From positions 62,001-126,000 of the forward strand of contig JBAWXZ010000004.1 in NCBI GenBank assembly GCA_037143795.1: a DNA stretch of 64,000 nt, given 5' to 3'. The translations under genes were made by a program, and so were the position numbers. Source of the DNA: Firm-13 sp037143795. Its GTDB lineage: Bacteria > Bacillota > Clostridia > Saccharofermentanales > Saccharofermentanaceae. How positions within the stretch are numbered: the first letter of the stretch is position 1; every line of letters begins with the position of its first letter. Below are positions 43,819 through 51,968 of the stretch, piece by piece. The notes under the pieces are model-generated. The model worked only from the letters and a program-made list of their open reading frames with translations. It was not told where the DNA came from and did not search any database.

Positions 43819-45618
43819 TCAGGAATAATGTTTTACCCTTCTCTTCACTTCATCGAGAAGACGCGCAGCTACGTCTGCAACAGGCATAGCCCCGAGTTCT
43901 CCGTCATGGCGTGAACGAACGGCCAAGGTACCTTCGTCAACCTCTTTATCTCCGAGAACAAGCATATACTGAACTTTCTCCATTTGCGCCTGACGGATCT
44001 TTTTGCCGATCTTTTCGTCACGGTCATCCACCTCGACACGAAGTCCCTGGCTTCTAAGCAAGTCTTTGAGCTCGTGAGCCTTATCAACGTGCTTATCCGA
44101 AATCGGAAGAATTCTTGCCTGCTCGGCAGCCATCCACAGGGGCAGGGCTCCTGCATATTTTTCTATCAGAAGAGCCAGTGTACGTTCATAGCATCCGATG
44201 GAGGAACGGTGAATAACATATGGGTTCTTCCTGGTACCGTCCCTGTCCGTATATTCCATACCAAACAGCTTGCCCTGCTGGAAATCTATCTGAATTGTAA
44301 TAAGTGTATCTTCCTTGCCCCATACATTCTTGATCTGAATGTCAAGCTTCGGGCCATAGAAAGCTGCTTCTCCTACCGCTTCCTTATATGTAAGTCCAAG
44401 ATCGTCCAAAATGCCCCGCATTGTGTCCTGAACTGCTTCCCACTCTTCAGCGGATCCGACATATTTGTCCTTATTGTCCGGGTCCCATTTGGAGAAACGG
44501 TAACTGACATCATCATCCAGGCCGACTGCATCAAGCATGAATGAGGCCAGGTCAACACATTTCTTGAATTCTTCCGTCAGTTGTTCGGGAGTAACCATCA
44601 AATGGCCTTCCGAGAGGGTGAACTGCCTTATCCGGATCAGCCCGTGCATTTCTCCGGATGCTTCATTTCTGAAAAGCGTGGAGGTCTCATTGTATCGCAG
44701 CGGAAGATCCCTGTAACTTCTGTTTTCAGCAAGATATGCCTGATACTGGAAAGGGCAGGTCATTGGCCGAAGGGCATAAATTTCCGATTCGTTTACTTTC
44801 CCGCCTTCTTCAAGAACCGCTGTAGGATCACCGAGAATAAACATGCCGTCACGGTAGTGATACCAGTGCCCCGATATCTTATACAGATCGGATTTGGCCA
44901 TGAAGGGCGTCTTTGTCAGAAGATAACCTCTTTTTTCTTCTTCATCCTCAACAAAACGCATGAGAGTCTGCAGTACCTTGGCACCTTTCGGAAGCATGAT
45001 CGGAAGGCCCTGCCCTATATAATCCACCGTAGTAAAGTAGCCGAGCTCGCGGCCGAGTTTGTTGTGATCCCTCTTCTTTGCCTCTTCAATCCGGTCAAGG
45101 TATGCCTTCAGCTGGTCCTTGTCAGGAAAACTTGTCCCGTAGATACGCTGCAGCATTTTGTTCTTCTCGCTGCCCCTCCAGTAGGCTCCGGCAACCTGCG
45201 TAAGTTTATATGCCTTCAGTTCCCCCGTATTCTCCAGATGAGGTCCTGCACAGAGATCCGTGAACTCTCCCTGGCGGTAAAACGAAATGACTGCTTCTTC
45301 GGGCAGGTCATCGATGAGTTCAACCTTATATGGCTCATCCATTTCGACCATGAGTTTTCTGGCTTCGCTGCGGGGAAGTTCGAAACGCTCAATCGGAAAA
45401 TGTTCCTTAACGATTTTTTTCATTTCAGATTCAATTTTTTCAAGGTCTTCCTTAACAAAAGTCCCTTCGTGCTCAAAGTCGTAATAGAATCCGTCTTCAA
45501 TGGCCGGGCCTATGGCAAGCTTGGTCTTCGGCCAGAGCCTCTTAACAGCCTGGGCCATTATGTGTGAAGTACTGTGGCGATATGCCAGGCGCTGCTTCTC
45601 ATCATCAAAATCAATCAT
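43819..45618 (-). CDS. thrS: Threonyl-tRNA synthetase lacking the N-terminal TGS domain
   Basis: A 599-residue class II synthetase. The chain begins directly at the editing domain: RHSTSHIMAQAVKRLWP with the HxxxH site and the later TDLCAGPHLENTG. The catalytic domain (about 225-495) shows MTCPFQYQAY, LPLRYNETSTLFRNEASGEMHGLIRIRQFT (motif 2, here split as a description of about 30 residues at 295-325) and the motif 3 HRSSIGCYER. The C-terminal anticodon-binding domain (about 500-599) contains KIGKKIRQAQ. The start at 45618 follows GGAAGG and no in-frame extension is supported, so the roughly 60-residue TGS domain of typical ThrRS is missing. It is controlled by the upstream threonine T-box. 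Confidence 0.95.
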   Translation of the reverse strand: MIDFDDEKQRLAYRHSTSHIMAQAVKRLWPKTKLAIGPAIEDGFYYDFEHEGTFVKEDLEKIESEMKKIVKEHFPIERFELPRSEARKLMVEMDEPYKVELIDDLPEEAVISFYRQGEFTDLCAGPHLENTGELKAYKLTQVAGAYWRGSEKNKMLQRIYGTSFPDKDQLKAYLDRIEEAKKRDHNKLGRELGYFTTVDYIGQGLPIMLPKGAKVLQTLMRFVEDEEEKRGYLLTKTPFMAKSDLYKISGHWYHYRDGMFILGDPTAVLEEGGKVNESEIYALRPMTCPFQYQAYLAENRSYRDLPLRYNETSTLFRNEASGEMHGLIRIRQFTLSEGHLMVTPEQLTEEFKKCVDLASFMLDAVGLDDDVSYRFSKWDPDNKDKYVGSAEEWEAVQDTMRGILDDLGLTYKEAVGEAAFYGPKLDIQIKNVWGKEDTLITIQIDFQQGKLFGMEYTDRDGTRKNPYVIHRSSIGCYERTLALLIEKYAGALPLWMAAEQARILPISDKHVDKAHELKDLLRSQGLRVEVDDRDEKIGKKIRQAQMEKVQYMLVLGDKEVDEGTLAVRSRHDGELGAMPVADVAARLLDEVKRRVKHYS

Positions 45619-45660
45619 AATTTTCCTTCCTTTCCCACCATGGGGTCATGCGGTTCTCCA

Positions 45661-45932
45661 AAAAATAAAAAAAACCATGCAGTAAATTACTACATGGGAT
45701 GCATCAATGCACGGTTCCACCCAAATTGCCTTCCTCGTGAAAGGCCACTCAACTGACGATAACGGTGTCACCGGCGGCAGTTAATCAGTTCCATGAATCC
45801 GGAAACCTTTCCCTGTGCAACTCGGAGGTGGTATACACTGCATAAACACTTAAGAAAACTTCCAGCCAACGGTTTTCTCTCTCTGTCAGGTCTTTGCAAG
45901 GTATTTGTCCTCGTCAAAGTTATTGGAATATT
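45661..45932 (-). promoter_or_regulatory. T-box leader (threonine) with terminator, upstream of thrS
   Basis: A tRNA-sensing leader. The T-box core GGGTGGAACCGTGC is at 45722-45709; its TGGA would pair with the 3' end of an uncharged tRNA with discriminator U. Stem I has AGAGAGA near its 5' side and an unpaired ACC (45832-45830, or the adjacent one) as a threonine specifier. The terminator is CCATG-AGTAA...-CATGG followed by a long T run (45697-45661). A plausible promoter upstream is TTGCAA-17-TAGACT (45967-45939). Low charged tRNA-Thr should allow read-through into thrS. Confidence 0.93.
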
Positions 45933-45973
45933 GAATTAAGTCTACCGCACGTTAATCACAATTGCAAGGGTAT

Positions 45974-46723
45974 TCAAATGGTAATGAACTCCCTGATTGC
46001 CTCGAAACGGCCTTCTTTTATGCCTGCCACATTCATAATGTCTTCAATTCTGGTAAACCCTCCGCTTTTTTCACGATAACTGATTATGGCCCTGGCTGTT
46101 GTCTCACCTACTCCGGGAAGCGTCTCCAATTGATTCAGATCGGCAGTATTAATATTTACGAGCACAGCCTGCGAAGTTGCCTGATTGCTGCCGGAAGCTC
46201 CGCCCGACGAAGTACTGCTGCCCCAGATACCCTGGATCAATCCATTGCGCAGATACGCTGAAGAAGAAGTGCTTGTGCCGGCCAGAAATGAATTCATCTC
46301 ATCTTTTGAAGGGATATATATTGATACAGCCTCTGAAAATGAAAAGACAAGGTTAATATATTCAGCGGCCGCTTCGGGCAGAAGGCCGCCGGCAATGTCA
46401 ATAACTTCATAAAGATAAGAACCGGGGAGAACGTGATATATGCCGGGCTTCGAAACGGAGCCGCAAATATACACCGGAATTTCTTCCGGTGCCGGTACAC
46501 TTGCCGGAGTCGATTCCGGCGGACGTTCTGACGTCACCGTAACAGAAGGAAGAATTGATGTCTCTGCATCAGGCAAGGAACCCACCGCTTCAGATGAGTC
46601 CGCATTTGCGTAAATAACAGCAGGGGAAGCTGTTGTATCCAGCCAGAGCTTCACCCCGCAGGCAAGTAGTCCGATTCCGGCGACTGCCATGATGCGGGTC
46701 AGTTTTTTTCTTGAAGTATCCAT
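45974..46723 (-). CDS. comEA: ComEA-type DNA receptor (SLBB + helix-hairpin-helix)
   Basis: A 249-residue membrane-anchored protein of the DNA-uptake machinery. One N-terminal membrane helix (about 9-27) is followed by a Ser/Pro/Thr-rich linker. Next come an SLBB domain (IPVYICGSVSKPGIYHV, about 82-150), a second Ser/Gly-rich linker and a C-terminal double helix-hairpin-helix DNA-binding domain (VNINTADLNQLETLPGVG, about 187-249). The ribosome site AAGGG is part of a strong hairpin (46729-46770). It follows the NadD-YqeK-RsfS gene by 109 nt; Bacillus also has comEA near yqeK/yqeL. Confidence 0.93.
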   Translation of the reverse strand: MDTSRKKLTRIMAVAGIGLLACGVKLWLDTTASPAVIYANADSSEAVGSLPDAETSILPSVTVTSERPPESTPASVPAPEEIPVYICGSVSKPGIYHVLPGSYLYEVIDIAGGLLPEAAAEYINLVFSFSEAVSIYIPSKDEMNSFLAGTSTSSSAYLRNGLIQGIWGSSTSSGGASGSNQATSQAVLVNINTADLNQLETLPGVGETTARAIISYREKSGGFTRIEDIMNVAGIKEGRFEAIREFITI

Positions 46724-46728
46724 GAAAA

Positions 46729-46770
46729 TTCCCTTGTTACAACTGATTTTCTCAAATCATAACAAGGGAA
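46729..46770 (-). promoter_or_regulatory. 11-bp hairpin that includes the comEA ribosome binding site
   Basis: TTCCCTTGTTA pairs perfectly with TAACAAGGGAA, and the loop contains a second stem (TGATTT/AAATCA). The 3' arm holds AAGGGA, 7 nt before the comEA ATG. It is followed by ATTTTC, so it could act as a weak terminator of the upstream operon, as a block on comEA translation, or both. Confidence 0.75.
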
Positions 46771-46832
46771 GCTGCATAGTAAATATTGATTTTATGACAA
46801 TAGGCTGCAAAAAGCGACAATTGTTACTGTTC

Positions 46833-48470
46833 TTACTCTTCCTCGTCAGATGACTCATCTGCTGCAGAATCCAATGCCTCTTCTTCTGTCCCGGATTCTA
46901 CGGAACCTTCAGGGCGCTTGGTGAGCCATAGTTTTTCAAGACTGTAATGAGCCCTGTCTTCCGGATGGAAGATATGGACGATAATATCTTTGTAGTCAAG
47001 AAGGACCCATCGGCCGGTCGAAAGGCCTTCGATGTGATCGACGTACATTTTGTGGTCATTTTTAAGAACAAATTCAACTTCGTCGGACAATGCCTTGATA
47101 TGAGTTGTCGAGGTTCCCGAAGCAACCACGAAGTAATCGGCAAGGGAGGTTTTATCTCCAACTGCTATCAATTCAACGTCCACCGCTTTTTTGTCATCTA
47201 AGATTTTTACAATTTCCTGTGCAATAGTTAATGTGTCCATTTTTTCCTCCTTCAAGGGAATGTCATGCGATAATGCGGTTTCTTTCTTTTTTCTATACTT
47301 GATCAGTGAATCCAAAGCCAGGGATGAATCAGGGTGAAAAGCCGTCTCTTTTCGAATAAAGCTGTCCTTAACGGCTTGCAGGCATGCAATTACTGCTGCA
47401 TCGAGGTCCACCAGTGCGAGTGCCCTCAGTCCTGCCAGATCGTCATAGTCCCTGGCAGGTTCAAGCTTATCTGCAAGATAGATTATTTTATCAAGAGCCG
47501 TCATTTCCTGGCGTCCGGTTGTATGACAGCCAATTGCCGACAGGATTGATTCATCTTTGATTCCATATCGTTCGTCTGCATATTTAACTCCGGCGGGAGC
47601 ATGCAGAAGTGCATTTTCAGGCAATTCGCCCGCAACCGCCTGTTTGGCCAGAAGAATCTGACGGGATATGGAAAGTTCTTTGGCACAATCATGAAGAAGA
47701 CCCGCAATAGCAGCCGCATCAGGATCAACTCCATGAATCACAGCATATCTGACGCTCAGAATACAGACGTTCAGGCTATGCAGAAGTCTGGAACGTGAAA
47801 GCTCCAGAAAGAGTATTGTACCATATTCATAGATCTCACGATGCGTATTTTCTTTTAAATACGAAAGCGGGTTATCCGAAGGGTAAAGCGCATGCTTCTT
47901 TATGAACTGCCTTACCGGCGCTCCAAGGCTTGAAAAATCTCTTGTACGACGGATATCCCGTGAAGAAACGACAACTCCTTCAATCGGGAAAAAGGATATT
48001 TGGATATTAAATTTATCTTCCAGTTCATGCACCTTCTGAAGTGTTTTTTCCTGGAGAATCCCCGGTCTTCTCGCTATAAGAAGGTTTGCCTCTTTCACAA
48101 GAATTTCCGGATGGTACCATTCTTCGATTTCAAAGAGGATATCCGTACCGTAGATTATAAAAAGTTCATCATCCGGTCCAGCAAGGGACTCTTCCCTAAG
48201 GATGCGTAGTGTTTCGACCGTATAGGAGACCTGTGTCCTGATCATTTCAACGGGAAGCACCTGACAGTTCGGCACATTTTTAAGGGCGGCCTGTGTCATG
48301 TAATACCGGTATGGTGCCAAAGTCAGCTGACTGGCATCTTTTTTGGGCGGGTAACCGGAAGGAATGACCCATACACGGTCAACCAGTCCGCTGTCAAGCG
48401 CTCCGGTAATCATAGACATGTGGCCTGGATGAAAGGGATCAAAAGTCCCCCCGAAAATGCCGTATCTCAA
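46833..48470 (-). CDS. nadD: Fusion: NadD + YqeK (HD) + ribosomal silencing factor RsfS
   Basis: One 545-residue frame joins three proteins usually encoded by consecutive genes. Residues 1-197 are nicotinate-nucleotide adenylyltransferase (GGTFDPFHPGH, 7-17; SSRDIRR, 169-175), for NAD synthesis. Residues 205-395 are YqeK, an HD hydrolase (H231 in LLHSLN, HD at 260-261, H316, D334), known to hydrolyse Ap4A in homologues. Residues 411-520 are RsfS (DTLTIAQEIVKIL...GDKTSLADYFVVASG), which binds uL14 and blocks subunit joining. The tail is acidic (EEEALDSAADESSDEEE). No stop separates the parts. M411 has AAGGAGG 5 nt upstream, so free RsfS may also be made. The ATG overlaps the purD stop by 4 nt. 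Confidence 0.93.
   Translation of the reverse strand: MRYGIFGGTFDPFHPGHMSMITGALDSGLVDRVWVIPSGYPPKKDASQLTLAPYRYYMTQAALKNVPNCQVLPVEMIRTQVSYTVETLRILREESLAGPDDELFIIYGTDILFEIEEWYHPEILVKEANLLIARRPGILQEKTLQKVHELEDKFNIQISFFPIEGVVVSSRDIRRTRDFSSLGAPVRQFIKKHALYPSDNPLSYLKENTHREIYEYGTILFLELSRSRLLHSLNVCILSVRYAVIHGVDPDAAAIAGLLHDCAKELSISRQILLAKQAVAGELPENALLHAPAGVKYADERYGIKDESILSAIGCHTTGRQEMTALDKIIYLADKLEPARDYDDLAGLRALALVDLDAAVIACLQAVKDSFIRKETAFHPDSSLALDSLIKYRKKKETALSHDIPLKEEKMDTLTIAQEIVKILDDKKAVDVELIAVGDKTSLADYFVVASGTSTTHIKALSDEVEFVLKNDHKMYVDHIEGLSTGRWVLLDYKDIIVHIFHPEDRAHYSLEKLWLTKRPEGSVESGTEEEALDSAADESSDEEE
47238..47251 (-). promoter_or_regulatory. Internal ribosome site and ATG for a separate RsfS product
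   Basis: AGGAGG (47251-47246), five A, then an in-frame ATG (47240-47238) inside the fusion gene. The product from here would be 135 residues (46833-47240), the normal size of RsfS. Confidence 0.7.
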
Positions 48471-49732
48471 TTTATGCCCCCGGGAATCGTCCGTCCGATG
48501 TCAGTGCGGAAATGCATTCCTTCAAAAGAAATCTTATGCACCCCTTCATAGGCACTGTCAATTGCTTCATCGAGCGTAGGAGCATCTGCATAAACGCAAA
48601 GCACCCTGCCGCCTGAAGTAACAAGCTTACCATTAATTTGTTTCGTTCCGGCATGAAAAACTATTTTTCCCGCATCCTCAATGCCGGTAATCTCAAAACC
48701 CGTACTGTATTTTTCCGGATAGCCGCCTGATGCCATAACAACACAGCAGGACGCACCGGGTTTCCAGGACAGGGTTACCTGATCAAGTGTCTGATCAAGG
48801 CATGCGTCAATAATGTCCATAAGATCATTCTGAAGACGCGGAAGAATGGCCTGCGCTTCCGGATCCCCGAACCTGGCATTGTATTCAATAACTTTGGGAC
48901 CCTGCGAAGTAAGCATCAGCCCAAAGTAGATCACACCCACAAAAGGACGGCCTTCTTTTTTCAGCGCCTGTATCGTCGGGACAAATATCGTATCCATCAT
49001 GTATTTTTCCTGTGCATCCGTAAGATCCGCGCCCGGGGTGATTGCTCCCATGCCGCCGGTATTTTTGCCCAGATCATTGTCAAATGCCCGTTTATGATCG
49101 CGTGAGGTAATCATCGGAACAACCGTTTCGCCATCTGAAAAGGCAAGGACGGTAAGCTCGGGTCCGGTCATGCATTCTTCAATTACGACAGTCTGCCCGG
49201 CTGATCCGAATGCATTGTCCTCCATCATCGAAACAACAGCTTCCTTGGCTTCGGCCAGTGTCAGTGCAATAATTACGCCCTTCCCGAGAGCCAGGCCGTC
49301 TGCCTTAATGACAATCGGCATCTCCTGAGTCTCCAGATATGCCAGTGCGCTGTTTACATCAGTAAATATTTCATAGGCAGCGGTCGGAATATTATACTTC
49401 TTCATGAGGCTTTTAGAGAAAGCCTTCGAAGCCTCAATAACAGCGGCATTTGCCTTTGGTCCGAATGCACGGATACCGGCTTCCTGAAGACGGTCCACCA
49501 GGCCAAGGGCGAGAGGATCGTCAGGTGCCACAAATACCAGGTCGAATTTCTCCTTTACGGCAAATTCAACCATCTGACCGATGGCTGCTGCCGGGATTGG
49601 AACGCACACGGCAATCTGCGCAATACCGCCGTTTCCCGGCGCGCAGAAAAGTTCAGTCACCCGGGGACTCTTACTTAGTTTCCAGCAGATGGCATGTTCT
49701 CTGCCACCTCCGCCAACGACAAGTACTTTCAT
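48467..49732 (-). CDS. purD: Phosphoribosylamine-glycine ligase
   Basis: A 421-residue ATP-grasp enzyme, step 2 of purine synthesis. It begins MKVLVVGGGGREHAICWKL; ALGKGVIIA, TVVIEECMTGPELTVLAF, SRDHKRAFDNDLGKNTGGMGA and EYNARFGDPEAQ are the family motifs. The start has GGAGGAGTAATCA. It is the last pur gene of the cluster, and its stop overlaps the nadD-fusion start. Confidence 0.96.
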   Translation of the reverse strand: MKVLVVGGGGREHAICWKLSKSPRVTELFCAPGNGGIAQIAVCVPIPAAAIGQMVEFAVKEKFDLVFVAPDDPLALGLVDRLQEAGIRAFGPKANAAVIEASKAFSKSLMKKYNIPTAAYEIFTDVNSALAYLETQEMPIVIKADGLALGKGVIIALTLAEAKEAVVSMMEDNAFGSAGQTVVIEECMTGPELTVLAFSDGETVVPMITSRDHKRAFDNDLGKNTGGMGAITPGADLTDAQEKYMMDTIFVPTIQALKKEGRPFVGVIYFGLMLTSQGPKVIEYNARFGDPEAQAILPRLQNDLMDIIDACLDQTLDQVTLSWKPGASCCVVMASGGYPEKYSTGFEITGIEDAGKIVFHAGTKQINGKLVTSGGRVLCVYADAPTLDEAIDSAYEGVHKISFEGMHFRTDIGRTIPGGIN

Positions 49733-49756
49733 TGATTACTCCTCCTCAAAGGGAAA

Positions 49757-51301
49757 TTAGTGGCGGAAATGACGCGTCCCTGTGAATACCATTGCGATAC
49801 CGTATTTGTCACATGCATCAATTGATTCCTGATCACGCACGGAGCCGCCGGGCTGGATGATAGCCGCTATTCCGGCTTCATGTGCGGCATCAACACAATC
49901 GCTGAATGGGAAGAAAGCATCTGATCCAAGAACGGCGCCTTTTGATTTATCCCCCGCAAAAGAGAATGCTATCTGTGCCGATCCGATACGGTTGGTCTGT
50001 CCCGGTCCGATTCCCAATGTCTGCTTGTTTTTGACAACAACGATTGCATTGGATTTCACGTATTTTACAACCTTCATGGCAAATTCCATATCTGCTGCAA
50101 GAGCCGGGTCCGGTTCTGCTTTTGTCACAGTACGAAGGTCCTTCTTTTCATAGACATTACGGTCATTATCCTGAACAAGAAGTCCGCCGAGAACGCGCTT
50201 ATAGTTGAGTTCACCCTCTGGAATGCGGTCAGAAACAGCCGGAAGTTCCAAAACACGAAGGTTCTTTTTCAGGCAGAATATTGAAAGTGCCTCCGGTGAA
50301 TACGATGGAGCAATGACAACCTCAAGGAATACTTTGCTCATCTCTTCTGCCGTCTGCTCGTCGATTTCCCGGTTTGATGCCACTATACCGCCATATATTG
50401 ACACTGAATCTGCCTCATAAGCTTTTCTCCATGCTTCCAATATGGTAGCGGCAGAACCGACCCCGCAGGGATTTGCATGTTTAACCGCTACGATAGTTGG
50501 TTCTGAAAACTCCTTAAGGCAGCAGATTGTCGCATCAGCATCTGCAATATTATTGAAGGACAGTTCCTTGCCGTTTTTCTGAACAGCTTCGGAAAGGCTT
50601 CCTGCGACAGGAATGGCATTTTTGTAGAACACGGCTTTCTGATGAGGATTCTCACCGTAACGAAGGTCGCTGACCTTGTCAAATGTCATTGTGTACATAT
50701 CAGGAAGCGTTTTATCAGGTGTCCGCGAAAGAAAATACTGGGCGATAAGCGCATCATATGCAGCCGTGTGCTCAAAGACTTTTTTAGCCAGGTAGAATCT
50801 TGTCTGGTAATTCGTGTCGCCCGTAGCCGACATCTGCCTGAGGACAAGATCATAATCGGACGGATCCGTAACAACAGTAACATCCTGATGATTCTTGGCA
50901 GCGGCCCGCAGCATGGAAGGCCCGCCGATATCAATATTTTCGACGCACTCTTCAAATTCTACTTTCGGCTTCTGGATCGTCGTTTTAAACGGATAAAGGT
51001 TAACAACAATGAGGTCAATCGTCTCAATCCCAAGTTCTTCAATTCTCTTCATATGTTCCGGATTCGAGCGTATGGCCAGAATACCGCCGTGAATTCTTGG
51101 ATGAAGGGTCTTCACCCGGCCATCGAGACACTCCGGAAATCCAGTGATTTCAGCTACTTCCCTGCACGGAATTCCTTCTGATGACAACATTTTCGCTGTC
51201 CCGCCTGTCGAAAGAATTTCAACACCCATTTCCACGAGTTTCCTGGAAAATTCTGCAATACCTGTCTTGTCCGAAACACTGATAATCGCTCTCTTAATCA
51301 T
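49757..51301 (-). CDS. purH: Bifunctional AICAR transformylase / IMP cyclohydrolase
   Basis: A 514-residue enzyme for the last two purine steps. The IMP cyclohydrolase domain is at the N-terminus (ISVSDKTGIAEFSRKL, STGGTAKML, GRVKTLHPRIHGGIL). The transformylase domain follows, with the catalytic KHANPCGVG and DAFFPFSD. The start at 51301 is fixed by GGAGAGGG upstream and the conserved N-terminus; the reading frame is open for 39 more codons without a ribosome site. The ATG overlaps the purN stop (ATGA). Confidence 0.96.
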   Translation of the reverse strand: MIKRAIISVSDKTGIAEFSRKLVEMGVEILSTGGTAKMLSSEGIPCREVAEITGFPECLDGRVKTLHPRIHGGILAIRSNPEHMKRIEELGIETIDLIVVNLYPFKTTIQKPKVEFEECVENIDIGGPSMLRAAAKNHQDVTVVTDPSDYDLVLRQMSATGDTNYQTRFYLAKKVFEHTAAYDALIAQYFLSRTPDKTLPDMYTMTFDKVSDLRYGENPHQKAVFYKNAIPVAGSLSEAVQKNGKELSFNNIADADATICCLKEFSEPTIVAVKHANPCGVGSAATILEAWRKAYEADSVSIYGGIVASNREIDEQTAEEMSKVFLEVVIAPSYSPEALSIFCLKKNLRVLELPAVSDRIPEGELNYKRVLGGLLVQDNDRNVYEKKDLRTVTKAEPDPALAADMEFAMKVVKYVKSNAIVVVKNKQTLGIGPGQTNRIGSAQIAFSFAGDKSKGAVLGSDAFFPFSDCVDAAHEAGIAAIIQPGGSVRDQESIDACDKYGIAMVFTGTRHFRH

Positions 51302-51951
51302 GATATTCCCTCTCCTGCTACTGTGCGGCTGCTTGATATATATGCCCTGTTGTCTTTTATGTATACCTGTTGATCGGCAATCAGCTGAATGGCAGCGGGC
51401 AGAATGACCTGCTCGCACTCTTTCATGATTCGCAGCTGAAGGCTTTGCGGAGTATCATCGTCAAAAACTTCTATGCATTTCTGCAGAAGGATCGGTCCCT
51501 CATCATAATTCTCATTCACAAAATGCACCGTCGCCCCGGACAATTTAACGCCGCGTGCTAAAGCTGCTTCATGCGGTTTGATTCCATACATACCGTGTCC
51601 GCAAAAGGAAGGGATTAATGCCGGGTGTATATTTATGATTCTGTTTGAAAACTGTCTGACAACTTTTGGTCCGAGAAGCGACAGGAATCCTGCCAGGACA
51701 ACCAAATCGATTTTCTGTCCGGAAAGGGCCTGATTCATGGCCTCGTCATAGGTGTCGAAGTCGGAAAAGTCTTTTTTGGAAATGACACATGAAGGAATTC
51801 CATGCGCTTTTGCGCGCTCAATGGCATACGCTTTTTGCGAAGAGGAAATAATCATGACTATTGTAACGCCATGCAGGGTCTGATTCTCGATCTGATCGAT
51901 AATCGCCTGAAGATTTGTCCCGCCACCCGATACCAGTACGGCAATATTCAT
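51298..51951 (-). CDS. purN: Phosphoribosylglycinamide formyltransferase (folate-dependent)
   Basis: A 217-residue enzyme that formylates GAR with 10-formyltetrahydrofolate. Motifs seen are VLVSGGGTNLQAII, LAGFLSLLGPKVV, NIHPALIPSFCGHGMYG with the catalytic His/Asn region, and VHFVNENYDEGPIL. It follows purF by 17 nt and is coupled to purH. In many Firmicutes purM would lie between purF and purN. Confidence 0.95.
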   Translation of the reverse strand: MNIAVLVSGGGTNLQAIIDQIENQTLHGVTIVMIISSSQKAYAIERAKAHGIPSCVISKKDFSDFDTYDEAMNQALSGQKIDLVVLAGFLSLLGPKVVRQFSNRIINIHPALIPSFCGHGMYGIKPHEAALARGVKLSGATVHFVNENYDEGPILLQKCIEVFDDDTPQSLQLRIMKECEQVILPAAIQLIADQQVYIKDNRAYISSSRTVAGEGIS

Positions 51952-51968
51952 TTAATGTTTTTGTCTCC

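Noticed and set aside
44581..45567. A 328-codon open frame on the plus strand
   Set aside because: It lies fully antisense to thrS, has no ribosome site and no recognisable domain; it is a by-product of the codon use of thrS.
51302..51418. A 39-codon N-terminal extension of purH
   Set aside because: It has no ribosome site, overlaps purN and reads as unrelated sequence; the conserved start is at 51301.
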